Source: an uncultured Bacilli bacterium
GTDB lineage: Bacteria > Bacillota_I > Bacilli_A > RF39 > UBA660
Length of the DNA: 7,332 nt
Assembly (NCBI GenBank): GCA_947631365.1
Contig: CANRLB010000053.1
Span: 1-7,332, forward strand
Reading direction: 5' to 3'
The notes below the pieces were generated by a model, which saw only the letters and a list, made by a program, of their open reading frames with translations, searched no databases and had not been told where the DNA came from. Of this stretch, positions 1 to 5,477 are shown piece by piece. Position numbers and translations under genes: made by a program. Numbering within the stretch: the first letter of the stretch is position 1; each line of letters begins with the position of its first letter.

Positions 1-70
1 AGGGGATAAGTGAATCGAACACTTATCTAAGGTTTTGGAGACCCCTATTTTACCATTAAACTAATCCCCT
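1..70 (-). tRNA. tRNA-Trp (anticodon CCA), lacking only discriminator/CCA at window edge
   Basis: The reverse complement folds as a full cloverleaf. The acceptor stem AGGGGAT pairs with ATCCCCT over 7 bp. The D arm is GTTT/AAAT with an AATGGTA loop. The anticodon stem GGGGT/ACCTT has two G-T pairs and encloses the loop CTCCAAA, giving anticodon CCA. A 4-base variable loop follows, then the T stem AAGTG/CACTT with loop TTCGATT. The sequence is close in form to Bacilli tRNA-Trp. Position 1 is the last acceptor base, so the discriminator and any encoded CCA lie outside the window. A CCA anticodon reads UGG only, in line with TGG being the tryptophan codon in the genes here. A broken copy of the 5' half lies upstream at 223-262. 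Confidence 0.92.
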
Positions 71-87
71 AGATATAGCCACGAATT

Positions 88-96
88 ATTATAGCA
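88..96 (-). promoter_or_regulatory. Extended -10 promoter for tRNA-Trp
   Basis: On the minus strand the sequence reads TGCTATAAT, a perfect -10 with the TGn extension. Transcription would start near 81, about 11 bases before the mature tRNA 5' end. No good -35 is visible at 16-18 bases, which is usual for extended -10 promoters. The stretch TATGnTATAAT..TTCGT recurs upstream of the broken copy at 262, so the promoter was duplicated together with the tRNA 5' half. Confidence 0.55.
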
Positions 97-109
97 TATA
101 ACCATAAAA

Positions 110-256
110 ATGGCTACTGGCACAAATTGTGGCACAAAATTTTATTTTTTATTTTTTCTCATGGGCATTATTCCCAGTATTTATAATACTTTCAAAGAGC
201 ATCAATTCATTTCAAGTCAGTCGGTTTTGGAGACTCCTATTATACCATTTAACTAA
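110..256 (+). pseudogene. Possible remnant of a tyrosine-integrase 3' end
   Basis: This short open frame has no upstream ribosome binding site and would encode 48 residues. It starts with a GTNCGTK-type repeat made by two TGGCACAAA-like words at about 117-136. Such repeated TGGCACAAA words near the gene end are familiar from integrases of Firmicutes elements next to their att site. The frame ends inside the broken tRNA copy at 254-256, as expected for an integrase gene abutting its attachment site. No catalytic residues (R-H-R-Y) remain, so the identification rests on context and the repeat alone. It could equally be non-coding element DNA. Confidence 0.25.
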
Positions 257-262
257 TCCCCT
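223..262 (-). pseudogene. Truncated tRNA-Trp (5' half only)
   Basis: The reverse complement starts with the same AGGGGATTAG acceptor/D-arm sequence as the intact tRNA-Trp. It runs through the anticodon loop CTCCAAA, still CCA, to ACC. From there the sequence is unrelated: the anticodon stem can no longer close (GGAGT against ACCGA), and there is no T arm and no ATCCCCT to close the acceptor stem. The promoter is retained, so a short half-tRNA transcript might still be made. Its two D-arm changes and one anticodon-stem change relative to the intact copy fit drift without selection. Confidence 0.78.
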
Positions 263-278
263 AAATGGATACGAAAAG

Positions 279-287
279 ATTATACCA
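279..287 (-). promoter_or_regulatory. Extended -10 promoter of the truncated tRNA-Trp
   Basis: The minus strand reads TGGTATAAT, with a predicted start near 272, about 10 bases before the AGGGG end. This geometry matches that of the intact gene. It lies back to back with the cwlJ upstream region. Confidence 0.5.
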
Positions 288-320
288 TAATTATTTTAAA
301 AATAAAAGCATAATATAAAA

Positions 321-328
321 TAGGTGAT
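321..328 (+). promoter_or_regulatory. Ribosome binding site that fixes the cwlJ start
   Basis: TAGGTGAT lies about 6 bases before the ATG at 333. An in-frame GTG at 324 sits inside this site and is therefore unlikely to be the start. A CATAATAT sequence at 309-316 could be the -10. It loosely resembles the sporulation sigma-E form, but in such AT-rich DNA this is weak evidence. Confidence 0.6.
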
Positions 329-332
329 TTAT

Positions 333-752
333 ATGCTTATTAATTATACAGATAAAGAACTTGATCTACTTGCAAGAATTATGCGAGCTGAAGCTTTAAA
401 TGAAGGTGATCTTGGGATGCTTATGGTTGGTAATGTAGTTGTTAACAGGGTAGTGGCTGATTGTCTAACTTTTAAAAATATCGATTCTATAACAGATGCA
501 ATTTATCAACCTAATCAATTTTCAGGAACGGAAAGTTCTCTTTATTATGGGGCTGCAACAACAATGGAAAGGCGGCTTGCTGAAAGAGTTTTAAGAGGAG
601 AGTATTATTATCCTGCTACTGATGCCCTATGGTTTTATGCTCCAGGAAATAATTCTTGTCAAAGTACTTGGTATAGCCAACCTTTAGCGGGTAAATACAA
701 AAACCATTGCTTTTATCGACCTAAAATGGGTGAGTGTCCTCAATTATATTAA
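333..752 (+). CDS. cwlJ: CwlJ-type spore cortex-lytic / cell wall hydrolase (Hydrolase_2 family)
   Basis: This is a 139-residue, full-length member of the SleB/CwlJ hydrolase family; B. subtilis CwlJ has 142 residues. The family degrades peptidoglycan, and CwlJ acts on the muramic-delta-lactam cortex during spore germination. Visible family marks are ARIMRAEA with the conserved Glu20, expected to be catalytic, then GMLMVGNVVVNRV at about 28-40 and YQPNQF near 58-63. Near the C-terminus come PATDALWFYAP, STWYSQP and KNHCFY. The spacing and the lack of a signal peptide or LysM domain match CwlJ rather than SleB. In Bacillus CwlJ is a coat-associated protein needing GerQ; no gerQ-like gene is visible here. 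The ATG at 333 is chosen because of the AGGTGAT site just before it. The gene converges with the next one and their stop codons are two bases apart. The activity is firm, but a spore role depends on whether the host sporulates. Confidence 0.88.
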   Translation: MLINYTDKELDLLARIMRAEALNEGDLGMLMVGNVVVNRVVADCLTFKNIDSITDAIYQPNQFSGTESSLYYGAATTMERRLAERVLRGEYYYPATDALWFYAPGNNSCQSTWYSQPLAGKYKNHCFYRPKMGECPQLY

Positions 753-766
753 AATTATGGTTTTAA
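749..766. terminator. Small AT hairpin between convergent genes
   Basis: TTAAAA-ttatgg-TTTTAA forms a 6-bp stem that contains both facing stop codons. There is no U-tract on either side, so it is at most a weak bidirectional terminator. The two transcripts must overlap at their 3' ends. Confidence 0.25.
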
Positions 767-2770
767 ACTTCTAACTACTAAATCAATACCATCTTTTTTT
801 TCGTAAAATTCTTCATTTAGAGAGTATGAATTTGCAGGCAATTTAAAAATAACTGGACAGAATTCTCTTAATAAAGAGGCATTATTAGAATACATTATTT
901 CTCCTTCATTAGGATAGCCAATATACATAGATGTATTATTAACAATAATAAATAATTGATGAGTAGTAAAATTATAAGTAAGGTAACTAAAATTAACGTT
1001 ACTCTCTAAATATTTTAAAATATTACTACCATTGTACATGGCCATTTTACTTGATTCACTATTAAAAATTATTAAGTTTCTCAATAATTCGCTAGTAGTT
1101 GAGCCTTTAGAATCTGGAAAGAGTTCTTTTAACTTGGCAAAATCAAAATCTGTTATCGTCCAACAATCATTATTATAAATAGCGGGTTCAAAAATTGTAT
1201 GATTATTAATTTCTTTAAGTGAAACATTTTTAGTAAAGATAATTCCATCTTCAAAGATCATTCTTGCTTGTTCATCTTTTCTTGCGTATTTACTCATTTG
1301 AGTAGAAATATCTTCCCAAGTTATAACATGACCTTTATATACTAAATAAGTACTACTATTTATTTTTTCATCAAAAGATGAAATTTGTAAATAATCTTTT
1401 TTGCTTAATTTACTATTTAAAGGTAATGAATCTAATTCTTTTTCATCAAAATTTGGTATCATTTCTTTTAATTTAGTAAGTAATTCACCATTAAACTTTT
1501 GATAAATGTCTCTTAAAATATAATTTTGACTTCTTATATAGCTAGCAAACTCTGGATATTTATCCATTAAAGCTTTTATTTGATAAAACATTTTTTGCCC
1601 TTTTCTAACTACATTTAGTAATAAGCTATCAATATAATTCTCTACTTCTTTTATTTTAGTTGATCCACATACTTTACTTTTAAGGTCATATTTTTCATCG
1701 ACTTTCTTTTTACTTTCGTCAATTAAAGAACCACCAATAACAAAAAATGCATCAAAGCTTTCTTTATTATATTCCTCCATTTTATAAATCCAAATAGTTT
1801 TAACATCTGTTTCTAAATTTTTATTAGCAGATTCTTTAGCATAAAAATCTAAAATTTCTAAAAATCTTTCTTTAAAATACGCATCGCTAATTTGTTTATC
1901 ACTAGAATATGTTCCAAATTCTTTTATAATTTCTTTTTTTGCTTTTAGAAAAACTTCTTTATAATTTACATTATAAAAATGTTTGTGGTATTCATTATGC
2001 CTATTGTACCAATAATTAAATAAACTATAAAATTTATCATTAAAATTTATTTTAAATGTTGATGCTAAATCTTTAATAACTTCGACAACTTTTTGATAAA
2101 AATCTTTCACACTTATGTAAGAACGATAAAAAGCATTCGCTGGATTTAGAGAAGTAAAATTAATATTTTGCCAAAAAATTTGTTTAAAAACTGTTTCAGA
2201 ATTCCAAGTTGCAATATTATGGTCTTTTAAAATAGCTATAATTATTTCTTTATAACATTTTTCAACATAGTTATTAAATTCATCATAATCATTAATGAAA
2301 TTAGTTAAATCGCTAAATTCTTTAAAAGAAGGATGAGCATTTTTAAATTCTTCAGCTTTGGCTTTTAATTTATCGGCATAAGTTTTTAAATAATCAGGAT
2401 AATTATTAAAAATAGACACTTGAGAATCTAAAGTAAATTCATTATCAGAGACGTTAAGAAAAACATCTAAACTTTGATAAATTTCAGCAACATATTTCTT
2501 TGCTTCTTCTATTTTTCTAGAAATGTATTGTAGTTTTTGTTCTTTATTTCTTTGCGATAAAAGAGTAAATTCACTACTATCATCAATCATACTATATAGT
2601 TTATTTTCTTTTAAAAATTTATAAGCTTCTAATATATCTCTATTTTTTCCATTATGTTTAGCATGAAATTCAATTGCGGTAGGACTTAATTTTTCATAAG
2701 CATTTCTAAGATCATCATAAGTAAAACCTTCATCTAATTCTAATATAGTCATTGCTTGTTCTTTAGTCAT
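755..2770 (-). CDS. Large cytosolic protein with degenerate N-terminal J-like domain, function unknown
   Basis: This is a 671-residue soluble protein with no signal peptide or membrane segment. Residues about 3-55 have the helical pattern of a DnaJ J-domain: ILELDEGFTYDDLRNAYEKL followed by a second helix ending in EAYKFL (about 48-53). The HPD tripeptide that activates DnaK ATPase is absent; the nearest equivalent is HAK at 36-38, displaced by about three residues. It therefore probably cannot stimulate Hsp70 in the normal way. The rest (60-671) is lysine-, asparagine- and aromatic-rich, largely helical in pattern in the middle with charged coiled-coil-like stretches near 75-100, and more beta-like towards the end. 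I do not recognise these parts. The ATG at 2770 is preferred over the GTG at 2791 because GGTGAT lies six bases before it and the promoter at 2793-2821 would leave the GTG without a leader. It is transcribed alone, against its neighbours. Confidence 0.7.
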   Translation of the reverse strand: MTKEQAMTILELDEGFTYDDLRNAYEKLSPTAIEFHAKHNGKNRDILEAYKFLKENKLYSMIDDSSEFTLLSQRNKEQKLQYISRKIEEAKKYVAEIYQSLDVFLNVSDNEFTLDSQVSIFNNYPDYLKTYADKLKAKAEEFKNAHPSFKEFSDLTNFINDYDEFNNYVEKCYKEIIIAILKDHNIATWNSETVFKQIFWQNINFTSLNPANAFYRSYISVKDFYQKVVEVIKDLASTFKINFNDKFYSLFNYWYNRHNEYHKHFYNVNYKEVFLKAKKEIIKEFGTYSSDKQISDAYFKERFLEILDFYAKESANKNLETDVKTIWIYKMEEYNKESFDAFFVIGGSLIDESKKKVDEKYDLKSKVCGSTKIKEVENYIDSLLLNVVRKGQKMFYQIKALMDKYPEFASYIRSQNYILRDIYQKFNGELLTKLKEMIPNFDEKELDSLPLNSKLSKKDYLQISSFDEKINSSTYLVYKGHVITWEDISTQMSKYARKDEQARMIFEDGIIFTKNVSLKEINNHTIFEPAIYNNDCWTITDFDFAKLKELFPDSKGSTTSELLRNLIIFNSESSKMAMYNGSNILKYLESNVNFSYLTYNFTTHQLFIIVNNTSMYIGYPNEGEIMYSNNASLLREFCPVIFKLPANSYSLNEEFYEKKDGIDLVVRSLKP

Positions 2771-2773
2771 ATT

Positions 2774-2779
2774 ATCACC
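2774..2779 (-). promoter_or_regulatory. Ribosome binding site deciding the J-like protein start
   Basis: GGTGAT on the minus strand lies three bases upstream of the ATG at 2768-2770 (core GGTG about five bases away). It excludes the in-frame GTG seven codons earlier as the main start. Confidence 0.6.
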
Positions 2780-2792
2780 AACTTTGCCCACT

Positions 2793-2821
2793 ATTTTAAC
2801 ATGTAAGTAACTTTATGTAAA
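2793..2821 (-). promoter_or_regulatory. Sigma-A-type promoter of the J-like protein gene
   Basis: The minus strand has -35 TTTACA (2816-2821), a 17-base spacer and -10 TAAAAT (2793-2798), preceded by TGT to give an extended -10. Both hexamers match consensus at five of six positions. Transcription would begin near 2786, leaving a leader of about 16 bases that consists mainly of the ribosome binding site. Confidence 0.65.
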
Positions 2822-2914
2822 TAAAAAGTTTAATTTAATTATTTCTATTTTTAGGTGTTATATTAAATTTAACGAGTTTCCATTTATAAAATAGTGTTAT
2901 TTTTGTAAAAAGTA

Positions 2915-2923
2915 TGTTATAAT
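2915..2923 (+). promoter_or_regulatory. Extended -10 promoter of the small basic protein gene
   Basis: TGTTATAAT is a perfect extended -10, 23 bases before the ATG at 2947. The -35 region has no convincing match. The predicted start near 2930 places the strong GAGGGAG site within a leader of about 17 bases. Confidence 0.6.
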
Positions 2924-2946
2924 CTTCTCACGAGGGAGTGAATTTA

Positions 2947-3060
2947 ATGAAAGTATTAAAGAAAAATTTACCTAAGGGTGTTAAAAAAGTATATACTACA
3001 TATAAAGGTGTAAAAGTTAAATTAATACCTATGCCAAAAAAAACAAAAAAGAATAAATAA
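2947..3060 (+). CDS. 37-residue lysine-rich basic microprotein
   Basis: The short gene runs from ATG to TAA with a strong ribosome binding site (GAGGGAG, 2932-2938, eight bases upstream), its own perfect extended -10 promoter and a dedicated terminator. That combination makes a real gene much more likely than a chance frame. The product has 14 lysines in 37 residues and no Asp, Glu, Cys or Trp. Its C-terminal tail is almost all lysine, asparagine, proline and threonine (MPKKTKKNK). There is no hydrophobic stretch, so it is not a membrane peptide or a classical holin or type I toxin. A nucleic-acid- or ribosome-binding role is the simplest inference, but the sequence is not one I recognise, and it is too short for L28, L34 or L36. 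It lies upstream of recG but is separated from it by the terminator. Confidence 0.7.
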   Translation: MKVLKKNLPKGVKKVYTTYKGVKVKLIPMPKKTKKNK

Positions 3061-3090
3061 TTGATTTTGAAGTTATTTATTCTTTTTTTA
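3045..3090 (+). terminator. Rho-independent terminator of the small basic protein gene
   Basis: A perfect 12-bp stem, AAGAATAAATAA (3049-3060) against TTATTTATTCTT (3073-3084), has a 12-base loop and runs into seven Ts. The stem includes the stop codon, and the A-run before it can pair further into the T-run. It is weak in GC content but otherwise of textbook form, and it separates this unit from recG. Confidence 0.8.
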
Positions 3091-3097
3091 TTAAGCT

Positions 3098-3126
3098 TTG
3101 CACAGTTTACGAATATATGTTATTAT
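3098..3126 (+). promoter_or_regulatory. recG promoter, predicting a leaderless mRNA
   Basis: TTGCAC (3098-3103), a 17-base spacer and TATTAT (3121-3126) form the promoter, and the TGT before the -10 makes it extended. The predicted start at A3133 or G3134 is one or two bases before the first ATG at 3135. No Shine-Dalgarno sequence exists upstream of that ATG. Confidence 0.6.
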
Positions 3127-3134
3127 TTAATTAG

Positions 3135-5123
3135 ATGATGGATATGGATTTAAAAAGTATTAAAGGTATTGCAGATAATACAGAAAAAAAATTAAATAAT
3201 TTAGGCATTTATAATATTCAAGATTTAATAGAATATTATCCTTATCGTTATAATTTTATTAATTTGACTCCCATAAAAGATGTAAAAGAAGATGAAGTAG
3301 TTACAGTAAAATGTATTGTTGCTGAAATACCTCGAGTCCAATATATCAAAAGAAATTTTAATCGCATGATTTTTAAAGCTATAAGTGGAAATGATCTTTT
3401 TAATGTCACTATTTTTAACCGAGCTTTTTTAAAACCTCATTTAACTTTGCATAAAGAAATTGTTTTATTTGGTAAATACAAAAGATTAAATAATAGCTTT
3501 GTTGCTAGTGATATTAAATTTAATATTATTGGTAATACTATTGAACCAGTTTATCATTTAGTTGAAGGCTTAACTAACTCTAATATGATAAAGTATATAA
3601 ATGAGGCATTAAAATCCAATATTTATTATGACTATTTACCTAATATTTATAGTGAAAAATATCATTTTTTAAATAAAAGAGAAGCAGTTAATTTAATTCA
3701 TCGTCCACAAAAGAAAGAAGATATTAAGGCATCTTCTTTAAGACTAAAATATGAAGAATTATTTAATTTTATGTTTAAAATTAATTATTTAAAAAAAATT
3801 AATAATAAATCTAAAGGTATTAAAAGGGAATTTGAAAATAATTATATAGATGAATTTAAAACATCTCTATCATTTAATTTAACTAAGGATCAAGAAATAG
3901 CTATTGAAGATATTTATAAAGATTTAACTAGTGAAAGCAGAATGAATCGTTTAATTTTAGGTGATGTTGGAAGTGGTAAAACTGTTATTGCTACTTATGC
4001 CATTTATTTAAATTTTTTAAGTGGGTATCAAAGTGCTTTAATGGCTCCGACTGAAATTTTAGCAACGCAACATTATCATAGTATAAAAAATATGTTAGAA
4101 AAATTTAATATTAAAACTTGTCTTTTAAGCGGGGCCACTAAAAAGAAAGAAAGAGATAAAATATTAGAAGAGCTTGCTCAAGGAGAAATTGATTTATTAA
4201 TTGGAACACATGCTTTAATTAGTGATAATGTGAAGTATAAATCACTAGGGTTAGTTATAACTGATGAGCAACATCGCTTTGGGGTCGCTCAGAGAAATTT
4301 ATTAAGTGATAAAGGTATAGCCCCCGATGTTTTGTATTTATCAGCAACTCCTATTCCAAGGACATATGCTTTAACCATTTATGGTGATTTAGATTTATCA
4401 ATAATTAAAACTAAGCCAATGGGTAGAAAAGAAATTATAACTAAAGTTTATAATGAAGATAATATAAAAGATGTATTATATAAAATGTTAGAAGAATTAA
4501 AATTAGGTCATCAAATTTATGTTGTATCCCCATTAATAGAGAATAATGATGAACTTGATTTAAAAAGCGTCTTTGATTTAGAAAAAAAATTAAATATGGC
4601 TTTTAAAAATCAAATTCCCATTGGTATCTTACATGGTAAATTAAAAACAACTGAGAAAGATGAAATAATGCAAAAATTTAAAAATGGTGATCTTAAAATT
4701 TTAATTTCAACTACGGTAATAGAAGTTGGAGTAGATGTTCCAAATACAACGATGATAATTATTTATAATGCTGAAAGATTTGGGCTTGCAACTCTTCATC
4801 AATTAAGAGGAAGAGTAGGAAGAAATGATGTTCAAAGTTATTGCTATTTAATAAGTAATAAAGATGTTTTAAGATTAAAAGTATTAGAAGAAAGTAATGA
4901 TGGCTTTTACATTAGTGAAAAAGATTTTGAAATGCGTGGGTCAGGTGATTTATTTGGAATTAGACAAAGTGGAGAAGCTTCTTTTAAAATAGCTAATTTA
5001 AAAACAGATTATCAAATTTTATTACAAGCTAAAATGGATTCTTTAGATTATATTGAACATGAATTATATAAAGATAATGATTATTATAATAATTTAGTTA
5101 ATGATATTACGATTATAAATTAG
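3135..5123 (+). CDS. recG: ATP-dependent DNA helicase RecG
   Basis: RecG is a superfamily 2 helicase that remodels stalled replication forks and branch-migrates Holliday and D-/R-loop junctions in the cytoplasm. The 662 residues compare with about 680-690 in B. subtilis and E. coli, so it is complete. The N-terminal part (about 1-170) corresponds to the wedge/OB-fold that splits the junction. The helicase motors follow with Walker A GDVGSGKT (276-283), motif Ia APTEILATQHY, motif II DEQH (377-380), motif III SATP (403-406), motif V region TTVIEVGVDVP and motif VI QLRGRVGR (556-563). The C-terminal MRGSGDLFGIRQSG segment belongs to the RecG translocation (TRG) region. All catalytic residues are present. 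ATGs at 3135, 3138 and 3144 are all in frame; none has a ribosome binding site, and the promoter position favours the first. No tryptophan codon is present. The usual Bacillus neighbours (fapR, plsX) are absent. Confidence 0.96.
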   Translation: MMDMDLKSIKGIADNTEKKLNNLGIYNIQDLIEYYPYRYNFINLTPIKDVKEDEVVTVKCIVAEIPRVQYIKRNFNRMIFKAISGNDLFNVTIFNRAFLKPHLTLHKEIVLFGKYKRLNNSFVASDIKFNIIGNTIEPVYHLVEGLTNSNMIKYINEALKSNIYYDYLPNIYSEKYHFLNKREAVNLIHRPQKKEDIKASSLRLKYEELFNFMFKINYLKKINNKSKGIKREFENNYIDEFKTSLSFNLTKDQEIAIEDIYKDLTSESRMNRLILGDVGSGKTVIATYAIYLNFLSGYQSALMAPTEILATQHYHSIKNMLEKFNIKTCLLSGATKKKERDKILEELAQGEIDLLIGTHALISDNVKYKSLGLVITDEQHRFGVAQRNLLSDKGIAPDVLYLSATPIPRTYALTIYGDLDLSIIKTKPMGRKEIITKVYNEDNIKDVLYKMLEELKLGHQIYVVSPLIENNDELDLKSVFDLEKKLNMAFKNQIPIGILHGKLKTTEKDEIMQKFKNGDLKILISTTVIEVGVDVPNTTMIIIYNAERFGLATLHQLRGRVGRNDVQSYCYLISNKDVLRLKVLEESNDGFYISEKDFEMRGSGDLFGIRQSGEASFKIANLKTDYQILLQAKMDSLDYIEHELYKDNDYYNNLVNDITIIN

Positions 5124-5153
5124 ACAATAAAATGTTAAATCTCTTTTTGTTAA

Positions 5154-5182
5154 TTGACAAAGAAAAATTATTATTATAATAT
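5154..5182 (+). promoter_or_regulatory. Strong promoter in the recG downstream gap
   Basis: A consensus -35 TTGACA (5154-5159) is followed by TAATAT (5177-5182) at 17 bases, or by a perfect TATAAT (5175-5180) at 15 bases. Transcription would begin near 5188-5190, directly before the GCATGAT hairpin. It is the only perfect -35 in the window, and no normal gene follows it within reach, which points to an RNA product. Confidence 0.6.
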
Positions 5183-5188
5183 TATTAT

Positions 5189-5300
5189 AGGCATGATAGA
5201 AAACAATCATGCTTTGATGCAACTCTTACGAAATCAAAGGTGAGAGTGAATCAACCAAAACCCCCTGAAGAGAAAGCGAAAGCTTTCTCATTTTTGGTTT
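5189..5300 (+). ncRNA. Candidate structured small RNA of unknown class
   Basis: A promoter at 5154-5182 and a terminator at 5270-5297 bracket about 110 bases with dense complementarity. P1 is GCATGAT/ATCATGC (5191-5197 with 5206-5212). P3 is ACTCTTAC/GTGAGAGT (5222-5229 with 5240-5247, one G-T pair). TTGAT (5214-5218) can close around P3 with ATCAA at 5250-5254. Alternatively TTTGAT can pair with ATCAAA in the P3 loop (5233-5238), giving either a tight pseudoknot or a mutually exclusive hairpin. A CCCCCTGAAG box and the terminator follow. I could not match it to riboswitch classes I know (preQ1, SAM, fluoride, ZTP, c-di-GMP, guanidine, THF). It may be an independent sRNA or an attenuating leader. 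An ATG in P1 (5193) opens a 16-codon frame without a ribosome binding site. Confidence 0.5.
5261..5300 (+). terminator. Terminator module A: C-box, GAAA-capped hairpin, U5
   Basis: CCCCCTGAAG leads into the 8-bp stem GAGAAAGC/GCTTTCTC capped by a GAAA tetraloop, then A and five Ts followed by GG. The upstream CCAAAA (5255-5260) is complementary to TTTTGG (5292-5297), so the U-tract can also be drawn into an outer stem. That would be an antitermination-like alternative. The same module with a different stem occurs at 7163-7194. Confidence 0.7.
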
Positions 5301-5444
5301 AATAAAATAATTCAACCTAAATTAGCAAAAAAATATAATGTTAATGAAAGAACTATAATAAGATATTGTAAAATATTAAAAGATAATGGTTACATTAAAT
5401 ATATTGTTAATGGTAAAGACAAAAGATGGTATATATTGAAATAA
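5301..5444 (+). pseudogene. Start-less fragment of a winged-helix DNA-binding protein
   Basis: The 47-codon frame encodes a clear helix-turn-helix and wing: LAKKYNVNERTIIRYCKIL is the helix-turn-helix, DNGYIKYIVNGKDKRWYIL the wing. This is the pattern of HTH_11/DeoR-type regulators. Only the first helix is missing. There is no ATG, GTG or TTG in frame and no ribosome binding site, and the frame runs back through terminator module A to a TGA at 5247. I read it as a decayed gene end. In the same phase an ATG exists at 5193, interrupted only by TGA codons at 5241 and 5247. A phage- or plasmid-type regulator or replication protein is a possible source, but this cannot be told from the fragment. 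Confidence 0.6.
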
Positions 5445-5449
5445 TATAG

Positions 5450-5455
5450 TATAAT
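5450..5455 (+). promoter_or_regulatory. Putative -10 for the zinc-ribbon protein gene
   Basis: A perfect TATAAT lies 22 bases before the start codon and upstream of the AGGAGG site. There is no TG extension and no good -35 at 16-18 bases, so support is moderate. Confidence 0.4.
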
Positions 5456-5477
5456 TAATGTAATTTAGGAGGTTATT

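Larger units (their letters stand above)
31..263. repeat. Direct repeat pair of the tRNA-Trp 5' half (31-71 and 223-263)
   Basis: The two 41-base copies differ at three positions and have a 192-base period. Each runs from the anticodon-stem/loop segment (GGTTTTGGAGAC on the plus strand) through the acceptor 5' strand and one base beyond. Similarity ends abruptly just after the anticodon loop on one side and continues weakly into the promoter on the other. This is what remains when an integrative element uses the tRNA anticodon loop as a crossover site, or when a tRNA gene is tandemly duplicated and one copy is then cut. Confidence 0.75.

Noticed and set aside
223..262. Second functional tRNA-Trp
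   Set aside because: There is no T arm, no acceptor 3' strand, and the anticodon stem cannot close.
324..332. GTG as an earlier start for cwlJ
   Set aside because: It lies inside the AGGTGAT ribosome binding site; the ATG at 333 has proper spacing and gives the family's usual N-terminus.
2771..2791. GTG start adding seven residues to the J-like protein
   Set aside because: The added stretch contains the GGTGAT site, and the promoter at 2793-2821 would put the transcript start inside or after that GTG.
5241..5249. Alternative genetic code with TGA as tryptophan
   Set aside because: The cwlJ and J-like genes use TGG for Trp repeatedly, long frames are free of TGA, and the tRNA-Trp anticodon is CCA. 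The two TGA codons are real stops in decayed or non-coding DNA.
5213..5254. IS605/TnpB guide-RNA (omega RNA) end or palindrome-type mini-transposon
   Set aside because: The hairpins and GAATCAAC stretch looked suggestive, but there is no tnpB or tnpA remnant, no matching second end, and the segment has its own promoter and terminator.
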